NCBI GenBank assembly: GCA_038528385.1
Contig: JBCBET010000003.1
Span: 248,001-312,000, forward strand
Origin: Shimia_B sp038528385
GTDB lineage: Bacteria; Pseudomonadota; Alphaproteobacteria; Rhodobacterales; Rhodobacteraceae
Direction: 5' to 3'
DNA length: 64,000 bases
How positions within the stretch are numbered: position 1 is the first letter of the stretch; every line of letters starts with the position of its first letter. A program made the position numbers and the translations under genes. Positions 15,949 to 23,416 of the stretch are shown piece by piece. Under the pieces are notes generated by a model. That model saw only the letters and a list, made by a program, of their open reading frames with translations. It ran no database searches and was not told where the DNA came from.

Positions 15949-17556
15949 ATGCGCGCGTTGGTCTTGCTTTGTGGTCTGGCTGGTCTGCCTAACATGCCCG
16001 GTCTGGCGGCGGCCGAGGTGGTGGAACTGCCCCTGCCGGTCGTCGCCGCGGAGGTCTTTCCCCAGGGCGCGCGCGTGGTGGCGGAGGCCTCGGTGGAGCT
16101 GCCCGCGGGGGCGCATCAGATCGTGACGCTCGTGCCGCCGCCCTATCTCAGGGATGGCTTTCGCCCCCGGGTGCGCGGGGCGGTGCTGCGCGCGACGCGC
16201 GTGGAGCAAAACACCGACTACGCGCCGGAGGCGTTCGACGCACCCGCGCAGGCGGCGGCGCGGGAGGCCGTGCGAGAGGCGGAAACCGATCTCAGGGTCG
16301 CGGAGGCGGCGCTCGCCACCCGCACGGCGCAGATCGAGGCGCTGGAGGCCGCGGCGGCGCTGGTGCGCGCGGTAGGCGGCGGGGAGACGCTGCCCTCGCC
16401 CGTGGAACTCACGCAGATCGTCGACCTCGTCGGCACCGAACTCGTGGAGATCGCGGAGGCTCTGGCGGCGCTCGAACGCGCGCTGCCGCCTCTCATCGAG
16501 ACGGTGGAGGAGGCCGCGGCGGCTCTTGACCGGGCGGAGCTGCGGCTCGCGCTGCTCGGGCCGCCGGAGGGCGCGGGCTGGTCCCTCGCGCGCCTCGATG
16601 TGGAGGTGCCCGAAGCGGGCGAGGTCACCGTCACCCGAACCTTCACAGATGGGAGCGCGGGGTGGAGCGTGTCCTACGACGCCACGCTCGGCGAGGCGCT
16701 CACGCTCGAGCGCGTGGTGGATATCCGCCACGGCGCGGGCGTGGCCTGGATCGATACGGATGTAACGCTCTCCACCGCCCTGCCCTCCGGGCAGATGGAG
16801 GCGCGGCCCGTCGCCCGCGACGTGGCGCGCATCGGCGCGGCGGCGCCCCTCATGCGCGGCACGGCCCGGGACGCGGCGGGCGCACCCGCGATGCTCATGG
16901 AGGCGGCCCCGGCCTTCGCCGCGGCGCAGACCGACGGGCCCGTCGTGACCTACCGCTTGCCCGCGCCGGTCACCGTCCTCCTCGAGGGCCAGTTGAGCGT
17001 GGCGCTCGCACCGCTCGTGCTCGATGTCGATCGCTACCTGGCGGCGACGCCGCGCTTCGACGAGACCGCCTTTCACATGGTCGAGACCCTGAACGCGTCT
17101 GGCGAGCCCATCCTACCGGGACCGGCGCGCCTCACCCGGGACGGGGCATTTGTGGGGGAGGTCTTCCTGCCCGCCATCGCGGCCGGGGCGGAGGCCACGC
17201 TGGGCTTCGGGCCCGAGCCCGACGTGGCGCTCTCCGTCACCTTCCTCGATCAGCAGGAGGGAGACCGGGGCATCATCCGGGGGCGCGCCGTGCGCCAGGA
17301 CGAGATCAGGCTCCGGGCCCAAAACCTCGGCGACGCGGCGCGGGCGGTGCGGCTGCGCTACGCCGTCCCCACCTCGCAGCAGGAGGACCTTGTCATCGAC
17401 GTGGACATGCGCCCGCCGCCGGATACCGCCAATGTCGACGACCTCATCGGGGTGATGGAATGGCAGCTCGACCTCGCGCCGGGGGAAGAGGCCGACCTGG
17501 CGCTGTCCTTCGATCTGAGTTGGCCCGAGGGGCAGCAGCTCTTCTGGGCGCCCTGA
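15949..17556 (+). CDS. DUF4139 domain-containing (MuiA-like) exported protein
   Basis: The product has 535 residues. A signal peptide (residues 1-22, ending GLAAA) is followed by an N-terminal DUF4140-like strand region (VFPQGARVVAEASVELPAGA). An Ala/Glu-rich coiled coil lies at about 95-200. A long beta-rich DUF4139 part follows, from about 205 to the end (GWSVSYDATLGEALTLERVV; LDVDRYLAATPRFDETAFHM). The family is widespread and its biochemical function is unknown; one member is linked to mucoidy inhibition. It should act in the periplasm. The strong hairpin at 17582-17614 ends its transcript. Confidence 0.85.
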   Translation: MRALVLLCGLAGLPNMPGLAAAEVVELPLPVVAAEVFPQGARVVAEASVELPAGAHQIVTLVPPPYLRDGFRPRVRGAVLRATRVEQNTDYAPEAFDAPAQAAAREAVREAETDLRVAEAALATRTAQIEALEAAAALVRAVGGGETLPSPVELTQIVDLVGTELVEIAEALAALERALPPLIETVEEAAAALDRAELRLALLGPPEGAGWSLARLDVEVPEAGEVTVTRTFTDGSAGWSVSYDATLGEALTLERVVDIRHGAGVAWIDTDVTLSTALPSGQMEARPVARDVARIGAAAPLMRGTARDAAGAPAMLMEAAPAFAAAQTDGPVVTYRLPAPVTVLLEGQLSVALAPLVLDVDRYLAATPRFDETAFHMVETLNASGEPILPGPARLTRDGAFVGEVFLPAIAAGAEATLGFGPEPDVALSVTFLDQQEGDRGIIRGRAVRQDEIRLRAQNLGDAARAVRLRYAVPTSQQEDLVIDVDMRPPPDTANVDDLIGVMEWQLDLAPGEEADLALSFDLSWPEGQQLFWAP

Positions 17557-17581
17557 CCCGCGACGTCGCCCATTGTAAAGA

Positions 17582-17614
17582 AAATGCCGCGCTGTCGGCT
17601 ACAGCGCGGCATTT
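17582..17614. terminator. strong bidirectional intrinsic terminator
   Basis: AAATGCCGCGCTGT (17582-17595) and ACAGCGCGGCATTT (17601-17614) form a perfect 14-bp stem with a 5-base loop. T-rich sequence follows on the plus strand (CTGTCTTCC). On the minus strand the hairpin is followed by TCTTTAC. It lies between the convergent DUF4139 gene and the sbtA-sbtB operon and can serve both. Confidence 0.9.
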
Positions 17615-17688
17615 CTGTCTTCCACGTCAAAGGTCGCGGACCCTCGATGAAGGCTACGCTTGATACGGTATCACAGCTTTGCCGGATG

Positions 17689-17997
17689 TCAGAATCTTTC
17701 TGCGCGCAGCACCTGGGCGTCAGTGACGCAGACCACGCCGATCTGTTTTTCCACCACGCCGAAGGCCGCATCGAGCAGCGGGTCGAGCAATTCGGGGCGG
17801 ATGATGGCCACGAGTTGCACCATTCCCGAGCGTCCGATCTGCCCCTCCCGCGACCAGCCGCCGGAGCGGCCGGACCCGCCGAGGACGGGCAGGATGGTGT
17901 AGCCGGTGATCCCCGCCTCTTCGAGCGCTGCGCGCAGGCGGCGTTCCATGATGGCCTCGATCGTGATTTCCACGCGTTTGGCGGGATGGGTCTGCAT
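17689..17997 (-). CDS. sbtB: PII-like regulator of bicarbonate transport (SbtB type)
   Basis: The 102-residue protein has the PII fold: KRVEITIEAIMERRLRAAL, then VLGGSGRSGGWSREGQIG in the T-loop position and VQLVAIIRPELLDPLLDAAF. The uridylylated Tyr segment of GlnB/GlnK is absent, so it belongs to the divergent branch rather than the nitrogen branch. It starts 3 bp after the stop of the SbtA-type transporter, the arrangement known from cyanobacterial and proteobacterial sbtA-sbtB pairs. There SbtB binds adenine nucleotides such as cAMP/AMP and inhibits SbtA. By context it should gate bicarbonate uptake in response to energy state. Confidence 0.85.
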   Translation of the reverse strand: MQTHPAKRVEITIEAIMERRLRAALEEAGITGYTILPVLGGSGRSGGWSREGQIGRSGMVQLVAIIRPELLDPLLDAAFGVVEKQIGVVCVTDAQVLRAERF

Positions 17998-18000
17998 GGA

Positions 18001-18969
18001 TCAGCCTCCGGTGAGCGCCGTCGCGGCAAAGAGATAGAGCGGGATGCCGACGACGAGATTGAAGGGGAACGTGATGCCCAGCGAGAGCGTCAGGTAGATG
18101 GCGGGCTTGGCCTCCGGCAGCGCCACGCGCATGGCGGCAGGCACCGCGATGTAGGAGGCCGAGGCCGAGAGCACGGCGAGGAGCATCGCGCCGCCCGTGC
18201 TGAGGCCCAGAAGAAGCGCGGCGGCGAGCCCTGACGTGGCGCCCACGAGCGGCATCAGGAGCCCGAAGGCGACGGTGCCCGCGCCGATCTCGCCCCGGGT
18301 CTCGCGCAGGCCCCGGCCCGCGATGAGCCCCATGTCGAGGAGAAAGAGGCAAAGCACCCCGTTGAACGGGGCCACGATGAAGCTCGCGATCATCTCGAGC
18401 CCGTCGGTGCCGGTGCCGAGCCCGATGAAGAAGGCCCCCACGAGCAGGACGATGGAGCCGTTGAGGAGGATCTCGCGTAGGAGGCTCGCATCCATCCGGT
18501 TCGTGCCCGAGCCGCGGGAGGCGAGCCAGAGGGCCGACAGGATGGCCGGTGCCTCCATGATGGCGGCGGTGGCGACCATGTAGCCTTCGGCGGTGAGCCC
18601 CAAGCTTTCGAGCACGGAGGAGCCCGCCACGAAGGTGACGATGGAGATCGAGCCGTAATGCCCCGCCACGGCGGCGGCGTTGAGCGTGTCGAGCCGTGTC
18701 ATCACGCGGAGCAGATTAAAGGCCACAAAGGGGATCAGCGCCGAGAGGACGAAGCCCGCCGCGAGCGTGCCGATGAGCTGCGCGTCGACGCCGTTTTCGG
18801 CCACGGCCACGCCGCCCTTGAAGCCGATGGAAAAGAGGAGGTAGATCGACATCGCCTTCGCCGCGGCCTCCGGGATCGAGAGGTCCGAGCGCGCCAGTGC
18901 CGCGAAGAGCCCGAGGGCGAAGCTCAGGATGATGGGCGACAGCAGGTTCTGGGCGGCGAGATCGAGCAT
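18001..18969 (-). CDS. sbtA: sodium-dependent bicarbonate transporter (SbtA family)
   Basis: The 322-residue inner-membrane protein of about 10 helices matches the SbtA (former DUF897) family: NLLSPIILSFALGLFAALAR at the N-terminus, VAGHYGSISIVTFVAG in the first transport repeat and STGGAMLLAVLSASASYIAV in the second. The family imports HCO3- with Na+. The ATG at 18969 fits the conserved start. The gene lies 50 bp after a carbonic anhydrase gene and 3 bp before a PII-like gene on the same strand. Together they form a compact inorganic-carbon module. No carboxysome or Rubisco gene is present in the window. Confidence 0.92.
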   Translation of the reverse strand: MLDLAAQNLLSPIILSFALGLFAALARSDLSIPEAAAKAMSIYLLFSIGFKGGVAVAENGVDAQLIGTLAAGFVLSALIPFVAFNLLRVMTRLDTLNAAAVAGHYGSISIVTFVAGSSVLESLGLTAEGYMVATAAIMEAPAILSALWLASRGSGTNRMDASLLREILLNGSIVLLVGAFFIGLGTGTDGLEMIASFIVAPFNGVLCLFLLDMGLIAGRGLRETRGEIGAGTVAFGLLMPLVGATSGLAAALLLGLSTGGAMLLAVLSASASYIAVPAAMRVALPEAKPAIYLTLSLGITFPFNLVVGIPLYLFAATALTGG

Positions 18970-19019
18970 GGGCGCGCCTTTAGCCGTGCCCGTTTCCCGC
19001 GTCCAGACGCCCGTGGGCC

Positions 19020-19670
19020 TCAGACCTGGGAGAAGCCCTTGGTGGCCCCGTCGAAGGCCAGCAGTTCGCCGCTCCCGATATCGGTCCAGAGGCCGTGAAG
19101 CTCGAGGGCGCCCGCATCCACCGCCTGGGCCACGTAGGGAAAGCTGAGGAGGTTCGTGATCGAGACCCGCACCGCCTCGTGCTCGAGCGCGCGGGTGCGC
19201 TCGACCTCGTCTTCGATATGGGCCACGCGGGCATGGCCCACGCGCAGCGTGTCGATCCAGCGGCCCACGAAGCTTTCCTCGGCCTCGAGCGCGGGGGCGC
19301 GGCCCTCGCACATGTCCCGGCAGCCGGCGACCCCGCCGCAGCCTGAATGGCCCATGACGATGATGTGGGGCACCTTGAGCACGCAGACCGCGTATTCGAT
19401 CACCGCCGAGGTGGCCTGCCCGGTGGCGTCCGGACGGTAGGGCGGCACGAGATTGGCGATGTTGCGGTGCACGAAGAAATCCCCCGCCGCCGCGCCGAAG
19501 ATCGAGAGCCCGTTCACCCGGCTGTCCGAGCAGGAGATCAGAAGCGCCTTGGGATGCTGCCCCTCATCGGCGAGCCGCCGCATCTGCGCGGCGTTCACGG
19601 CGAGCGTGGTTTCGCTCCAGCTTCGGTATCGGTCGATGAGATCCTGGGGGAGCGGCTTGGCCCGATGCAT
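19020..19670 (-). CDS. beta-carbonic anhydrase
   Basis: This 216-residue enzyme interconverts CO2 and bicarbonate. The beta-class zinc ligands are visible: Cys47 in CSDSR (with the Asp49-Arg51 dyad), and His108 and Cys111 in HSGCGG. The linking NIANLVPPY and ISNLLSFPYV-like (ITNLLSFPYV) segments also fit. There is no signal peptide, so it is cytoplasmic. As first gene of the operon with SbtA and SbtB, it would set the intracellular CO2/HCO3- balance for the imported bicarbonate. About 145 bp separate it from the divergent gene at 19816, where both promoters must lie. Confidence 0.95.
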   Translation of the reverse strand: MHRAKPLPQDLIDRYRSWSETTLAVNAAQMRRLADEGQHPKALLISCSDSRVNGLSIFGAAAGDFFVHRNIANLVPPYRPDATGQATSAVIEYAVCVLKVPHIIVMGHSGCGGVAGCRDMCEGRAPALEAEESFVGRWIDTLRVGHARVAHIEDEVERTRALEHEAVRVSITNLLSFPYVAQAVDAGALELHGLWTDIGSGELLAFDGATKGFSQV

Positions 19671-19815
19671 GGCGTGGTGACGGCTTTCTTACGCTTTCCC
19701 GGCTGCATTACATCAAATGATTAAGACAGTCATGGACGCCGGTAACAATTCTTAAATCGCGCCCGTGCCATACCATTCACACGTCGTGGGGGCGACGAGA
19801 CCGAAGGGTGAAAAG

Positions 19816-20199
19816 ATGGAAAACGTGATTGTTCTCGCACATGATGAGACGGTCCGGATGGATATGGAGACCTATGGCGCCTTGGAGGCACAGCTCGGAG
19901 AAGCCGGTGCCGAAGGTGTCCTCAACCGCGCGATGGAGGAGATGGCCAACCGTCTCTCGCTCATCGAGCGCTGCTATTACCAGGACGACCATGCCGCACT
20001 GTGGAAGGCGGCCAAGGGCCTCGTGGGCATCGCCGAACAGATCGGCGTCGTGACCCTGGCTGAGGCCTCACGGGCCGTCGCCGATTGCGCGGGCCGCACC
20101 GACAAGACCGCCCTCGCGGCCACCATGAACCGGTTGATCCGCCTGGGCGACCGCTCGCTCACCGCCGTCTGGGACATGCCCGAAATCTCGACCCGCTAA
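19816..20199 (+). CDS. small four-helix protein, possibly a degenerate Hpt-like domain
   Basis: The 127-residue soluble protein is not confidently recognised. It is nearly all helical. The stretch HAALWKAAKGLVGIAEQIG resembles the core of histidine phosphotransfer (Hpt) domains, but a Lys/Ala pair occupies the position where the phospho-accepting His would be. The nearby His belongs to a different helix position. The ATG at 19816 has GAAGGGTG upstream and is preferred to a longer start at 19765. If Hpt-like, it would be a binding rather than a phosphotransfer module. It is divergent from the carbonic anhydrase gene. Confidence 0.6.
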   Translation: MENVIVLAHDETVRMDMETYGALEAQLGEAGAEGVLNRAMEEMANRLSLIERCYYQDDHAALWKAAKGLVGIAEQIGVVTLAEASRAVADCAGRTDKTALAATMNRLIRLGDRSLTAVWDMPEISTR

Positions 20200-20271
20200 G
20201 GCCGCTTCCCACGCTCCGGCCCCTTGGCTAGGGTGCGGCGCAATGCGCCCCCGCCGAGGAAGACCAACTCC

Positions 20272-21654
20272 ATGCCGCTGACCTTTGCCGCCGCCACCGA
20301 TGCGGCGCTGCCCCTGAGCCTTGTGACGCCCGACGGCTTCGAGGCCTGGGCCCGCGCATTGCCCGCCGCCCTAGGGTCCTGGGTGGCGAGCCAGGGCTTC
20401 ACCGGCCAATTGGGGCAGGCGGTGCCGCTCCCCGACGGGGCGGGCCTCGCGGGCGTGGCGCTGGGCCTCGGCACGCCCTCTGCCCGGGCGCGCAAGCGTT
20501 TCGGCGCGCTGGGCTCGGTGAGCACCCTGCCCGAGGGCGTCTACCGCATCGCCGAGGCGCCCGAGGATTTCGATGCCGAAAGCTTCGCCCTGGGCTGGCT
20601 CCTGTCGGGCTACCGCTTCGACCGGTACGCCTCCCAATCCGCGCTGGGCGCGACGCTCTTGTGCCCCGACGGCGTGGAGGCCGCGCGGGTGGAGGCCATC
20701 GCCGCGGGCGAGGCGCTCACCCGCGACCTCATCAACACGCCCGCCTCCGACATGGGGCCCGCCGAGCTCGAGGAGGCCACGCGCGCCCTCGCCGCGGAAT
20801 TCGGCGCCGAGGTGGAGGTCACGGGCGACGCGGACCTCCTCAGCGAGAATTTCCCCATGATCCACACCGTGGGCCGCGCCTCGGCCCGGCGGCCGCGTCT
20901 CATCGACGTGCGCTGGGGCAGCGTGGGGCCGCGTCTCACCCTGGTGGGCAAGGGCGTGTGCTTCGACACCGGCGGGCTCAACATCAAGCCCGGCGCCTCC
21001 ATGGGGCTCATGAAAAAGGACATGGGCGGGGCCGCGGCGGTCCTTGGCCTCGCGCGGATGATCATGGCCACGGGGATGACGCTGCGCCTCAGGGTGCTGA
21101 TCCCGGCGGTGGAAAACAGCATCGACGGCTCCGCGTTTCGCCCGCAGGACATCCTGACGAGCCGGAAGGGCCTCACCGTGGAGATCAACAACACCGATGC
21201 CGAGGGCAGGCTCGTTCTGGCTGATGCGCTGGCTCTCGCGGAGGAGGAGGCGCCCGACCTCCTCGTCTCCATGGCCACGCTCACCGGCGCCGCGCGGGTG
21301 GCGGTCGGCCCCGATATCGCGCCGTTCTTCACCGATGACGGGGCGCTGGCGGCGGCGCTGGAGGCCGGTGCCGCGCGGGTCCGCGACCCGGTCTGGCGGA
21401 TGCCGTTCCACGCGCCCTACGAGGCGATGATCGAACCGGGCATCGCCGATCTCGATAATGCGCCCAAGGGCGGCTTCGCAGGCGCCATCACCGCCGCGCT
21501 CTTCCTGCGCCGCTTCGCGAGCGAGGCCCCGCGCTACGTCCATTTCGACATCTACGGCTGGCAGCCCAGTGCGGAGCCCGCACGGCCCAAGGGCGGCGTG
21601 GGCCAGGGCACCCGCGCGCTCTTCGAGGCGCTGCCGGACGTGCTGGGCCTTTGA
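20272..21654 (+). CDS. leucyl aminopeptidase family protein (M17)
   Basis: The 460-residue cytoplasmic di-metal peptidase has the M17 catalytic domain. GKGVCFDTGGLNIKPG carries the catalytic Lys and metal-binding Asp. KKDMGGAAAVLG, PAVENSIDG and the signature NNTDAEGRLVLADAL with further metal ligands follow. The N-terminal macro-like domain is shortened compared with PepA (about 500 residues). This is typical of the alphaproteobacterial subgroup next to an NlpC/P60 gene. The start at ATG 20272 follows a GAGGAAGA ribosome site. Its stop overlaps the TTG start of the following peptidase, indicating coupling. Confidence 0.93.
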   Translation: MPLTFAAATDAALPLSLVTPDGFEAWARALPAALGSWVASQGFTGQLGQAVPLPDGAGLAGVALGLGTPSARARKRFGALGSVSTLPEGVYRIAEAPEDFDAESFALGWLLSGYRFDRYASQSALGATLLCPDGVEAARVEAIAAGEALTRDLINTPASDMGPAELEEATRALAAEFGAEVEVTGDADLLSENFPMIHTVGRASARRPRLIDVRWGSVGPRLTLVGKGVCFDTGGLNIKPGASMGLMKKDMGGAAAVLGLARMIMATGMTLRLRVLIPAVENSIDGSAFRPQDILTSRKGLTVEINNTDAEGRLVLADALALAEEEAPDLLVSMATLTGAARVAVGPDIAPFFTDDGALAAALEAGAARVRDPVWRMPFHAPYEAMIEPGIADLDNAPKGGFAGAITAALFLRRFASEAPRYVHFDIYGWQPSAEPARPKGGVGQGTRALFEALPDVLGL

Positions 21655-22586
21655 GCGACCCGAGGCTGACGCCGTCGAACGGGCGCGTGGCGCACACGTC
21701 GCTGCGGGGCCGGGTCGATGCGGAGGTCTTCACCGACGGGCATCTCGCCTTTGCAGGTGCGCCGGTGGTGGACCTCCTCGACGCGCCGATGGGGGCGCGG
21801 CAGTGCCAGCTCCTCTTCGGGGAACCCTTTCGCGTCCTCGACGAGGAGGAGGACGCGTTCCACGCCTTCGGCTACCGCGAAGCGGACGGCTATGTCGGGT
21901 GGGTGAGCAAGTCCGGCCTGCATGGCCGGGGCAGGCAGCGTTCGGACGTGGCGGAGTACCGGGTCTGCGTGCCGCGCGCGCCCATGTTCGACGCGCCCGA
22001 GATCAAGACAGCGCCGGGCGGAGACCTCTGGGCGGGGCGGCTCTTATCGTTGGGCAGCCGGGTCTGGCACAGGCCGCTCAGCCAGGAGGCGCGGGAGCGC
22101 GATCTCAGGGACGCTGGCTGGTTCGTGGCGCGGGAGCCGACGCTGAAGGTGGATCGCTGGGTTTACCTGCGCTGGTCGCATGTCGTGCCCGTGGATCACG
22201 TGGAAAGCGATCCAGCCGGTGTGGCGGAGCGTTTTCTGCATACGCCCTACCTCTGGGGGGGTGACTCGGGGCACGGGATGGATTGCTCGGGCCTCGTGCA
22301 GCGGAGCCTCGCGGCCTGCGGGATCGCCTGTCCGCGGGACAGTGACCAGCAGGCGGCGGCCTTCGAAGTGGCGTCCGACCCCTACAGGCGCGGAGACCTG
22401 GTGTTCTGGGAGCGGCATGTGGGCATCTTGCTCGACGCCGAAACGCTCCTCCATGCCAATGCCCATCACATGGCGGTGGCGACAGAGCCCCTCGCGGAGG
22501 CCGTGGCGCGCATAGGGGCGCGGGAATTCGGCGCGGTGACGAAGGTCGCGCGGCCTGGCTCCCCTGTCAGTCCACGGCGCGGATGA
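21651..22586 (+). CDS. C40-family (NlpC/P60) peptidase
   Basis: The 311-residue protein has SH3-like segments (about 65-200). A C-terminal NlpC/P60 domain holds the catalytic Cys in YLWGGDSGHGMDCSGLVQ and the His in GDLVFWERHVGILLD. A third polar residue lies in LLHANAHHMAV. The family cleaves gamma-D-Glu-diaminoacyl bonds in murein peptides, so recycling or remodelling of peptidoglycan peptides is likely. The neighbouring aminopeptidase fits that. There is no signal peptide. The TTG start at 21651 overlaps the TGA of the M17 gene. Its 3' end overlaps the opposing DUF2794 gene by 20 bp. Confidence 0.9.
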   Translation: MSDPRLTPSNGRVAHTSLRGRVDAEVFTDGHLAFAGAPVVDLLDAPMGARQCQLLFGEPFRVLDEEEDAFHAFGYREADGYVGWVSKSGLHGRGRQRSDVAEYRVCVPRAPMFDAPEIKTAPGGDLWAGRLLSLGSRVWHRPLSQEARERDLRDAGWFVAREPTLKVDRWVYLRWSHVVPVDHVESDPAGVAERFLHTPYLWGGDSGHGMDCSGLVQRSLAACGIACPRDSDQQAAAFEVASDPYRRGDLVFWERHVGILLDAETLLHANAHHMAVATEPLAEAVARIGAREFGAVTKVARPGSPVSPRRG

Positions 22587-22899
22587 GCTTCCGCTCGAGC
22601 ACGCGCAGCACGGATTTGAGGTCGTGCCCGCGCTTGAGTACTTGCCCCTCGGCGCCGATGACGGCGTACATCCCCTGCCGACCGCGGAGCTTGGGGCGCT
22701 TTTCGATGCGGTAAAGCGGGTGCTCGGCGGTGCGGCGGAAGACGGAGAAGACCGCCACGTCGCGCAAGGTGGAGATGCCGTAATCGCGCCATTCGCCGGC
22801 GGCGACCATGCGCCCGTAAAGGGAGAGGATGGGGGAAAGCTCGGTGCGGTGAAAGGCCACCTGCTCGGGCAGGCGGAAGGGCGCGGGCTGCATGTTCAT
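22567..22899 (-). CDS. DUF2794 domain-containing protein
   Basis: The 110-residue cytoplasmic protein matches the alphaproteobacterial DUF2794 family (VAFHRTELSPILSLYGRMVA; WRDYGISTLRDVAVFSVFRR; EKRPKLRGRQGMYAV). Its function is unknown. Two Met codons near the start (22899 and 22893) are equally possible. The tail overlaps the convergent NlpC/P60 gene. Upstream lies a possible structured RNA transcribed in the opposite direction. Confidence 0.88.
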   Translation of the reverse strand: MNMQPAPFRLPEQVAFHRTELSPILSLYGRMVAAGEWRDYGISTLRDVAVFSVFRRTAEHPLYRIEKRPKLRGRQGMYAVIGAEGQVLKRGHDLKSVLRVLERKLIRAVD

Positions 22900-22954
22900 G
22901 GCGCCAGACTTGCCGCGGCGGGCGCTGAAATCAACCCTGTCGCGGTGTTGCCCC

Positions 22955-23152
22955 ACTCTTGCCCGCGAAGTTTCACGGAGCGGTCCTCTGGATGCCCATC
23001 TTGCGGTCCAGTCGGGACGGGCTACGCAAGGCGTCCCGGTGGGTCGCTCAATTGCCCCCACCCAGTGCGGGCCACTGGGGCGTCCTTGCGTGCGTCCGCT
23101 GCTCCGCACGGAACGCAGATGAGAGCCGGTGTGGGGCACGCCGGCTCTTTTT
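22955..23152 (+). ncRNA. candidate structured small RNA ending in an intrinsic terminator
   Basis: No believable coding frame exists here, but nested complementarity does. CTGGA/TCCAG lie at 22988-22992 and 23007-23011. ACGCAAGG (23024-23031) pairs with CCTTGCGT (23084-23091). CCCAGTG/CACTGGG form a hairpin at 23061-23079, and CGGAGC (22976-22981) pairs with GCTCCG (23101-23106). The array ends in a textbook terminator at 23122-23152. The 5' end is a guess. An extended rod-like fold of under 200 nt is reminiscent of 6S RNA, but I cannot confirm that identity. Confidence 0.5.
23122..23152 (+). terminator. intrinsic terminator of the candidate sRNA
   Basis: AGAGCCGG (23122-23129) pairs with CCGGCTCT (23141-23148), followed directly by TTTT. 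No protein gene on the plus strand lies just upstream, which is why a small RNA is proposed. Confidence 0.85.
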
Positions 23153-23416
23153 GCGCGGCCCGTGCTCCGAAGCCTGCGCCGCGCTTTTATCGCCATCGGC
23201 CCCGCCCGCCTCCCCCTCACGCTGCCGCGTTCGGCCTTCGGTAGCCTCGCTTCGCTCGGGGGCGCGTTGCGGTGGGTTTCGTGCGGGACGTCGTCATGGG
23301 AATGCCTCCGGCGGAAGTACGGAGCACGAAAGAAGACGGGCCTCACCCTTCTTTGTGCCCATGTACTTCGGGGGTCCGGGGGCTGGCCCCCGGTACGGAC
23401 CGTGCCGCGCGGTGCG
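23153..23416. other. intergenic stretch with GC palindrome
   Basis: No gene is supported between the sRNA terminator and the imuB-like gene. It contains a CCGGGGG-CTGG-CCCCCGG palindrome at 23376-23393, flanked by GGTCC/GGACC arms. This could terminate the imuB-like transcript, whose stop is at 23417. Confidence 0.45.

Noticed and set aside
22955..23152. SRP RNA, tmRNA or RNase P RNA
   Set aside because: None of their hallmark segments (SRP tetraloop region, tmRNA tag frame with CCA end, RNase P conserved cores) could be found by eye.
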